The position numbers were made by a program, and so were the translations under genes. Positions 1-7,550 of a DNA stretch of 10,745 bases are shown piece after piece; position 1 is the first letter of the stretch, and each line of letters begins with the position of its first letter. The notes beneath the pieces were generated by a model. That model was not told the origin of the DNA, did no database searches, and was given only the letters and a program-made list of their open reading frames with translations. This stretch comes from Acanthamoeba lenticulata. Its lineage: Eukaryota; Discosea; Longamoebia; Acanthamoebidae. The stretch is from NCBI GenBank assembly GCA_002179805.1, contig NAVB01002431.1, forward strand, positions 1-10,745, in the 5' to 3' direction.

Positions 1-38
1 GTGGGCCTGTCACGTGCCTTCTTACCGCCGCTCGGTAC

Positions 39-65
39 ATCGGTCGAGGCCGCACCCAGAGCCAG
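39..65 (-). other. Candidate 27-nt exon of the left ankyrin gene
   Basis: On the minus strand a tag acceptor (66-68) is followed by nine in-frame codons, LALGAASTD, and a gtaccg donor. Joined after the preceding six-nucleotide unit (Ser-Ala) it reads SALALGAASTD. This resembles the first helix of an ankyrin repeat (consensus TPLHLAAxxG). The 115-nt intron before it is normal in length. The donor is weaker than the usual gtacg, so this is tentative. Confidence 0.35.
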
Positions 66-1673
66 CTACATCGACATCCCCCAAAACAAAACAACCCCAA
101 CAAGCACCCAACGTTCAGCCTCCCCACCAACCTACGCGACCACAGAGGCAACGAGGGTCTTTCTCGTGATGGGCTCGTACCGCACTCTGCAAACAGGAAC
201 GTTGACACGCAGCGGGTCGTGAGCCAAGCCAAAAAAAGAGCGGAAAAGAGCGAAGAAGAAGAAGAAGAAGTACGTACCACGACGTCCTGCCGTAGGGGGA
301 GCCATCACAGGTCGGATCGATGAACGACGATGGTCAGCCTAAGACTCACGTATACACACAACATACACTCCCAAACAAAACACATAGCGAGAAGCGTACA
401 TCCTGGAGTGGTGCAATGATGAGCATTAGCCGGGGAAGGAGGTACGGTGAGAATGATTATTATCGATTTTGTTTTTATGTGTCCAAATTAGGATAAAATT
501 AGAGCGGGTTAAACACGTACGAATTCATCCTGAAAGACATGAGTGGCCCAGCCAGTTGAAGCAAGTAGACGGTGTGTCAGTTCGTGAGCAGACACGAATG
601 GAGAAGGGAGGGGAGAATTGGCTGCACCTTCTGTTGTACGCAACACAAAAGACATAAAGGAGGAGAGAAGGCAGGCGTGAGTGTCCGCCATGTCATGTTT
701 AAACAGCTGGCAGGGTTGGGGAAGGAGGAAGCCGCACCATCTATTTGGTGTACAAGTTCATGTCCCAATCCACCAGTCCCCTCGCGTTAGTTTCGTCGAG
801 CAAAGCAGCATAGGCGTAGTGCATCACTGTTGGGTCTGAAAGACGCGTACCTCCTACACGAGCACGAATTGAGTAAAAGTCAGTCAGCAGAACAACAGCC
901 ACTACAAAGGATCGAGGACGAGTAGAAGACGTACCACCAACTACAGGCAGTCGAGGCCAAAGCAGATGTGAACAAAACAAGAGGGGAGGAGGCGAAGTAG
1001 TGTGAGCGCGGCAGAGAGGTGCAGAAATTTACTGTACTACATGATGTGGCAGAAGAACGTACGGACGGTTTGTTGATGTCGGCCCCCATTTCCAACAGCT
1101 CGAGGACCGTATCTTCGGCATGTTCACCGTTGTCGGCGCACACCAGGTACAACGGCGTGCACTACACTCGACCACCAGATGGGACCAGTGGGCGTGACCC
1201 AGCAGCAGAGCTCTGGTCAGCCCCTAAAAAGAACAAAATGACGGGACGCGGCAGGAAAAAGCCTGGGGCGCACCTTCTGCTCTCGCGCACGGGTTCAGGC
1301 CGAACGGGATGGATCAGGGCGAGGAAAGGGGACGCAAGAGAACGTGAGATTAGTGACGGTGAAAAGGTTCTACACGAAATAAGGCAAAGGGAAGTGAACC
1401 TCTGGGCCCTGCGTACACATTCATAACAAAAAATTCGTTAAATTCGTCTTGTAGCGATTATGCGATTCGGGCCCCAGTTTGAGAAGAAGAAGAGTTTCTT
1501 ACCACAGTAAGAAGGGAGTTGATGTTGAGGAGCGGGTTGGCATCAAGAATCTCTTGGACGTCTTTCAAATTGCCTGAGTGAATGACGTCGACCAAGCGCA
1601 GTTCCTCGACCTCGGTAGAGATGGAAGGGGAGCTGGTGGACAAAGCGAGCACTGCAGCTGCAGCCGCAGCCAT
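39..1673 (-). CDS. Ankyrin-repeat protein, probable paralogue of the adjacent Roco gene (partial, 3' end outside window)
   Basis: Exon 1 runs from the ATG at 1673 (A at -3, G at +4) to a GTG|gtaaga donor at 1503. It encodes 57 residues: a poly-Ala start, a Ser-rich stretch, then a helix-turn-helix half repeat (LVDVIHSGNLKDVQEILDA). The next full exon, 1063-1161, is an ankyrin repeat. Between and after them lie small phase-0 candidate exons, listed separately. The layout (low-complexity leader, half ankyrin unit, microexons, ankyrin exon starting at TPLY and ending at PS|gtacg) matches the N-terminus of the Roco gene immediately upstream on the same strand. A tandem paralogue is therefore likely. 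No LRR, Roc or kinase part lies in the window, so calling it a Roco protein is an inference. An in-frame ATG-less extension of exon 1 reaches 1838, so a more upstream start is not excluded. Confidence 0.65.
252..270. repeat. GAA/TTC microsatellite
   Basis: Six uninterrupted GAA triplets on the plus strand. On the minus strand they form a TTC pyrimidine tract just after the donor of the 278-286 unit, inside a putative intron. Confidence 0.8.
1063..1161 (-). other. Ankyrin-repeat exon of the left gene
   Basis: Exactly 33 codons, one ankyrin repeat length, from tag|TGC to TCC|gtacgtt, phase 0 at both ends. It begins CTPLYLVCADNGE and ends LELLEMGADINKPS, with the TPLY, LELL and GADIN signatures of the family. 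An in-frame TAG directly upstream forces the acceptor. The exon pairs with 8756-8845 of the Roco gene, sharing TPLY, VLELL, GAD(I/V)N and PS|gtacg, with three extra residues after the first helix. Confidence 0.85.
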
Positions 1674-1980
1674 CGTGGAAAGAGTGCGTGTTGGGTGTGG
1701 GTGCGGCGCTTCACCGCGGTGACAACTCCAGCCAGCTGGACCGCGGCTTCGCTCTTTTCTTCTTCGTTTCGTTTTTTCATTCGCTGCGGGTTGGTTCTTT
1801 TTTGGTTGGCTTTGTAACGACCCCGTAAAAAGGGCCAATTAGCCGTACTGGCTTAAGCCAGCCTCGTGTGTGGGCCAAGAGCTGTGGCGCAACCGACTTT
1901 ACTCTAAAGCAGACGCGACCTTGGCACTACCACAACGCGCACGCGGGGTGTGCAAAAAGAAACAGCAGCCGATCTCTCCA
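1674..1980 (-). promoter_or_regulatory. Spacer between tandem minus-strand genes (3' UTR plus promoter)
   Basis: About 307 nt separate the Roco stop codon from the next minus-strand start codon. No supported coding exon lies here, although one frame stays open from 1838 into exon 1. An AGTAAA hexamer on the minus strand near 1905 could serve as a poly(A) signal for the Roco gene, but no canonical AATAAA is seen. No TATA box is evident. A perfect palindrome lies at 1848-1861. Confidence 0.4.
1848..1861. repeat. 14-bp perfect palindrome
   Basis: CTGGCTTAAGCCAG reads the same on both strands, between the two tandem genes. It could be a dimeric transcription-factor site or part of a 3' processing hairpin, or chance. 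It has no loop, so it is not a classical terminator. Confidence 0.6.
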
Positions 1981-3595
1981 TCATTCTTGGCCCTGGGGCT
2001 CCGCCTCTTCTTGTCGTGCCTTGTTGCCTTCTGGGGCGTACTGTCGCAGACGCTCCACGATCTGACGAAACGTCGGCCGGTCCTCCGGGTTGTTCCGCCA
2101 ACACTCCTGTTTTCGTCATGTACGTCAGGACGACTTGCTCGGCTGGCCTTTTTGGTGTTTGTTGTGGCGGAAGATGGATGGATGAGCAGTGCGCACCTGC
2201 ATGAGGCTGGCAAACTCAGGAGGACAGCTTTCGGGGCCGGGCGGGGTTGGACGGCACTCATCGTTGATGATCGCGTTGATGCAGTCCCGCGCTTGGAAGT
2301 ACCCATTGCGCTGGAACTTGAGCCAATACTCGTCCACGAAGGGCAGCTTCCGCGCCGCGATCTCCCACATGACAATGCCAAAGCTGATGGCCGCCACGGG
2401 GTCAGGCAACATGACGGGCACTGCTGGAGCCACGACGCGACGAACCTGTAGACGTCCGAGCGCTCGTCGTACTCGACGCGCTCCAAGTTGACCACCTCTG
2501 GCGCGAGCCACTGCCACGTGGGGAGTCCCTCCTCGATCGTCGGGTCCGTGTGTCGAGCCAGGCCAAAGTCGCCCACCTTGGCCACGATGGGCGACGCCAC
2601 GTTCGTGCTCACGAGCTGCTCACGAGCCCAGCGGCAAACACACGCGTCGCCAGCGTCAGCCCACACGCGCTCGAGACGCTGGAAAGCAAGGCGCCGGGCT
2701 GGAACGGAGGGAGGTCGACGTACGAAGACGTTGGGCGAGCGGAGGTCGCGGTGCACGATGGGCGGCTGGAAGGAGTGGAGGTAGGTCATGCCCTTGGCCA
2801 CGTCGAGCACGATGCGCCAGCGCAGCGGCCACGGAATCTCCTCGTCCGTCAGCGGCGCCTTGGCAAGGTGCAGGCACTCCTTGGGGAAGAGGCCCTTCTC
2901 CCCGTGCTGGGTCTCGACCTCGCACCACCCGCGCTCCTCCATCGCGGCGTTCCGCTTGATGCCCACCTTCTCGCCTGCGATGGTGCGCCGTTAATCAACG
3001 TCGAGCTCGAGACGAAGCACACAAGGCCGCTCTTTGGACCAAGCTGGGAGGAGGAGGCTATCGCGGTAGTACCCTTGGGGAGCTCCAGCAGCTGCGCGCC
3101 CTCGGGCAGGGGAGAGCGGTGGGCGGCCGCGTAGACCTGGCGGACGACGCCCTTCTGCTGGTTGTCCAGGAAGTGGTAGAGGTCGCCCCCCGCCGCGTAC
3201 TCCATCACCATGCCCAGCGGACGGTGGCAGATGCCAAAGAGCCGGATCACGTGGTCGTGCTGCAGACAGCTGTGGCGTTTCAAGTGGTTAAAAACAATAA
3301 CATTAAAATATAGTTCGACAAAAAGAAAAAAGAAAAAAGAAAACAAACCTCATGAGGAAAGCCTCCCGGCGGAACTCGTCAAACTTCCTGGCCTCCTCTT
3401 CTCGGTCCTCTTCCTTGGCTCGCTGTAATACAAATGATAGAAATGAGTTCCAATTATTGGTTAAAAAAATTAAGAGATCTCTAAAAAAAAGGGAGAACAT
3501 ACGAGGAGGAGCTTGAGCGCGACGGTGGAGTGGTTCCAAGTGGCCTTGTAGACCTCGCCGAAGCCGCCCTTGCCGATGCGGTTGTGCTTGCGCAG
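1981..3595 (-). other. TKL/Roco-type protein kinase domain (seven exons)
   Basis: In order: glycine loop GKGGFGEV (3551-3577), beta-3 lysine in VALK (3512-3514), helix C glutamate in FRREAFLM, hinge MVMEYAAGGDLYHFL, catalytic loop HRDLRSPN (HRDLR at 2739-2753), DFG (2562-2570), APE (2496-2504), SDVYSFGIVMWEI, and the C-lobe end CWRNNPEDRPTFRQI. HRDLRSPN is typical of Roco and related TKL kinases. The tail is short, ending QEEAEPQGQE before TGA. Introns are 3423-3502, 3270-3348, 2975-3072, 2616-2723, 2384-2445 and 2107-2196. The kinase is broken between helices D and E by an SH3-like insert. No catalytic residue is missing. Confidence 0.95.
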
Positions 3596-6500
3596 CTCGT
3601 CCTCACCGATGAGCCGCACGGAGCCCATGGCGATGTCCGGTGCCAGGCGTCCGATGGTGATCCGCCCGCGGTGCGCGGAGCAGCGCACGGGACGCGCGCC
3701 CATGACGGCCTCGATGCACTCGGTGTACTCGAACGCGTGGCGGCACACCTTGTCGCTCCCGCTGCGGACGAGGCACGGGACCCGCTTCTGCACGTCGAGC
3801 CCGATGTAGCCCTGGAAGAGCACGTCCATCACGTAGACCAAGTGCTCCAGCAAGTCGACAAGCAGGATGTCGTCCGCGGCGGCCGACGAGGATGAAGCAG
3901 CCTTGTCCTCTTCGCCCTCGCCCTTGGCCTCGCCTCGCGAGGACACGTCGCTGCCGCCGCTGCTGGTGGCGGCTGACGCGCTGCCTTCGGCGAGCTTCCA
4001 CAGGCTGATGGACTTGACGCGCAGCAGGCCCGAGGCCAGCGAAAGGCTCTTCTTATTGTCCTTGCTGTCCTTGTTCGTGACGGCTTGGTCGAGCGCGGTG
4101 GCGCTGTTTGTGCGGACGAGCAGCTCGAACAGGTAGGTCGGGCTGGAATGTTGGCGGATGAGGGCGCGCTCGGCCACCAGCGTGCCATCGGCCTCCTGGC
4201 GGCAGAGCTCGACCAGGATGCCCGTGCGCCAGGCGAGGATGAGCTTGAGGTCGGGCGTGTGGAGCACACGCACGATGAGGCGCGCAAAAAGGCCGATTGG
4301 CACAAAGTCGCCGAGGTCGTAGATGCGCCCAAACTCGGTGACGCCGCTCTCGCGCACCTCTGGCCACTCCTTGGCTAGGGCCGCGGTCGGACACTCGTCA
4401 GGCAGGAGCGAGGGCACCATGAACAGCTTCCCCTGCGGGCCCTCGGCCTTGGGCTCTTCGGCGTCCTCGCTCTCGGACTTGTCGGGCTTGATCTGCTCCA
4501 CCCGCATCTGAAACAGGATCTGCACAGCGCCGCCCCGTGTGAGAAACTCGAGCTCGTGTGGCGCCGCGATGAGCCGCCGTCGCGGTACCTGAAATCGCTC
4601 AAACATGCGGAGAAGGGCCGGGTGCAGGTGTCGTGGAAAGTCGCGCCAGACCCAGTTAAAGAGTTCTCGCTGGGCGATCAGGCCGTTCTTGATCCATTTG
4701 TTGTTGAAGGAGATGATGCTCTTCATGACGTCGGCCAGCCACTGCGGATCGATCACCACCAGATCCTGCAGGCCGCCGAACGGATCGTCAAAGTGCACCA
4801 GCGTTCCCACATCATGCAGAAAGTGCACGACTTCGCCCAAATCTTCGATGGCAATGCCGCAGCCCTTGCCCAGCTTCTCGATCCGCTCCCAGGTCGTCCA
4901 TTTCAGTCCCTCCTGACGATTTTTTGCGGACACCAAAGAACGAAAACGACGCCAGATCGGTAAAAGAACGAAAGCGATAGCGAGGGGGGGGAGGGCGGAA
5001 CCTGAGCGATCGACTCCCGCGAGAAGGCGATAAGCGAATCGCTGCTAAGAAGCAGAGATGCAGCCCCGCTCGTCGCGCTTGGATCTGCCGTCGTTGATTC
5101 GGCTGGGACCTCGTCTGCGGTGGGGTCTGGGGACTTGCCGCTGCGCAGGTTGTCGATGGTCTGCAGCAGCAGGTGGTAGCTCTCAGGCACCGTCTGCTTG
5201 AGGAAGCTATGCTTCTCGGCCAAGTCGACGATGGCCTCCATGAGCTCTTCGATTCCGTCGCCCGTCCGGCAGCTCACGTAGCAAACCTTGCGCACGTTCA
5301 TGTCTTGTCTGTTCGGTGTGGTGATGTCAGCATGACCGTGGGCCAGCAGGGAAGGGGAGGAAGAGGGGCAAGTTCCGAACCGCTGGATCTGCTTGCCGAT
5401 CTGGAGCAGGGTCTGGCTGCTGGGGCAGTTGGGGTGGTCGATGTGGGTGCCGACGACGATGATGGGCGCCTCGAGCCCCTTGGTCGAGGTCTTGACCTGC
5501 TTGAGCCAGTACTGGAGATTGGTGCGGTCGTCGTCGACGACGTTGAAGACGACGAGATAGAGCGAGCGGGCGGTGAGGAAGAGCTGGTGGGTCGGGTAGA
5601 ACACGACCTGCCCGCCAAAGTCGTAGGTCTGGAACTCGATGGGGTCCCCCTTGGAATCCTTCCGGCGGGGCGTCTTCTTGCTGGCCTGCCGGCTCCAGTT
5701 CTCGGTCGAGAGCCGCCCCATGGAGATCCCGTCCGTGCTGCTCGCCCCCGCCCATGGCCACTGTGAGTCGCGCGGGCCCGAGGCCGAGCCTCACGTACGC
5801 GTACGGGCGGGCGTGTACCTCAGAAGCGGGATGGAGAGGGTGCTGTTCTTCTTTTTCTTGTCGGACGACTTGCCGTTCTTCCGCATGAGCTTGGGATTCT
5901 CGAGGAAGGCGTGGAGGCACTTGAGGATCGACGTCTTGCCCACGTTTTCCCGGCCGACCAGCATCAGCTTCACCCGCGACCACTTGCGCTCGTGTGACCT
6001 GTCCAGCATCCAGCCAACCGACCATCAGCCCTGCTGCTCCATCATCTTCATCATCATCAGCATCGTCGCTACCGTACATTTTGAGGTTGCGCAGGTAGAC
6101 CATCAGCGGCTTGAGGTTGCGGTCGAGCCGCTGCTTGATCTCGACGGGAATGCTGGGAAGCGGGTTGCCGGTGAGGTCCATCTTCTCGAGGTGTTTGAAG
6201 TCGGAGATGAAGGTCGGCAGGACGGTCAGCTGGTTGTCCGACAGGTCGAGCTTCTTCAGCGCGCGAAACTCGCGGACCCACTTGGGCAGCGTCGTCAGGT
6301 TGCGCCCCGCCAGCGACAGCTCCTTCTGCTTCGCCAACACCGATGCCGCCTGCACTCCCCTCGTGTGAGTCTTATGTGATAGTTTTCTTTTTGCAATTTA
6401 TAGAAGAGAAAAATGAAACAATTTTAATAAGAATATAATATAATATATAAAATAAAATGTAAAAAAAGAGGAAAGCAGCGCACCCGCCTCCCCACGATGG

Positions 6501-7519
6501 CGCCTTCGAAGAGGAGGATGAGGGCGACGGCCATGTGGCCTCGCTGCGCAGCTGCATCGAGCGGCGTTTCCTGAGAGAAAGAGAACAGCGAGTCAGCAAG
6601 GGCTCCAATCAGGGACTTCTCCCCGAGGATTGGATTCTTCGCCGTACCTCCTACGCGGCGGTGGCAAGTGACAAAATCAGGTCCAACAACAACAACAAGA
6701 AGGCCATGATGTGAGACAGAAAGGCCTTCACGAAGGCAGGGAAAGCAAGAAAGCTCAAAAAGAGGGCAAGCTGCGTACCTCCTGTCCGCGGCACGTGCGG
6801 TAGGGCGATTGGGAGAGATGACTCAAAGGTGAGCCAACAATAACGTGTCTCTGATAATGATGGCGCAGGTTATGACGGATTGATGGTACGTACATACTGC
6901 AGTCGTGTCGTGATGGAAAGCACAAGTTAGATCGCCACGCGGTGAACGATCGGAGGAAGGGGAGGGGGCGACGTACTCTGGGCTCCTTTACTGTCGGCTG
7001 TGCGGGCCCCGTTTCTCCCTGGGTTAGGGGGTGGGGGGAAGTCGCGTCAATCTCTCCTCCCATGAAGCACTTCTCTTTTTCATCCTAACCGACGAACGTA
7101 CCAACTGAAGGCATCATCATCGTCACGCCACGCATAGAAATGTCCGCAATAAAGGATGAAGGTGAGAATGAGAATGAAGAGTGCGACGCCACAGGCCCAA
7201 GAGTCGAGGAGGAGCACGTACAATCTGCGCATAAGGAAATGATGACGATTAGAAACGGAAAAGAAAGGCGTCAGCGCTGAGCGCCAGGTCCAGGACTTGG
7301 GAGGGAAGGCACGCACGGCCTGGATCGATCAATCAGTCGATCGACAGCATCCATCCGAATGACAACACGGGCGCGGACAAGAACGAGTTTGGTAAGGTCA
7401 GCAAACGGTGCACAGCACTACACGCCTTTGATCTGCACACACACACACACACACGACACCACAAGTAGATGACGTGACATAGCATACCCCCTGCCCGAGC
7501 GAAAGAGCAACACGAACAT

Positions 7520-7550
<31 letters not shown>

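Larger units (their letters stand above)
181..1408 (-). other. Microexon string of the left ankyrin gene
   Basis: Units bounded by YAG and a GT donor, in transcription order: 1400-1408 (GPE, donor gttcac, tentative), 1274-1276 (K, gtgcgc), then the ankyrin exon 1063-1161, then 935-940 (LV), 851-853 (E), 738-740 (M, gtgcgg), 628-630 (K, gtgcag), 521-529 (DEF), 400-402 (D), 278-286 (DVV) and 181-186 (SA). Units without a stated donor use gtacg. All are multiples of three and read in phase 0 with the two confident exons. None contains a stop. The intervening introns are about 81-123 nt. The boundaries are read from sequence only; the weakest are 1400-1408 and 628-630. Confidence 0.55.

Noticed and set aside
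741..980. Minus-strand open frame with a stretch (MHYAYAALLDETNARG) that looks slightly ankyrin-like near 770-840
   Set aside because: Using it as an exon with the ctttcag acceptor leaves only a 15-nt intron after the GAG unit. Reading through instead would turn the conserved GAG|gtacgc donor into coding sequence. An ATG unit at 738-740 with normal introns explains the area better. I keep some doubt.
2550..3134. 194-codon plus-strand open frame
   Set aside because: It lies antisense to well-supported kinase exons and reflects their GC-rich codon pattern. It has no domain signature and crosses confident intron borders.
1981..6349. Frame changes across the Roc-COR-kinase region as signs of a pseudogene
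   Set aside because: Every frame change falls at a GT-AG intron of 62-108 nt with matching phases, and all catalytic motifs are intact.
5327..6355. Continuous minus-strand frame suggesting the LRR exon runs on past 6078
   Set aside because: After position 6078 this frame loses similarity. Splicing 5999-6077 restores the Roc P-loop in another frame.
5639..6379. 246-codon plus-strand open frame over the LRR and Roc exons
   Set aside because: Shadow of the minus-strand LRR/Roc exons, with no recognisable motif.
7424..7432. IKG unit as a firm microexon
   Set aside because: Its donor is gtgtag, its acceptor is the end of a GT microsatellite, and the upstream intron would be only 55 nt. It is listed only as weak.
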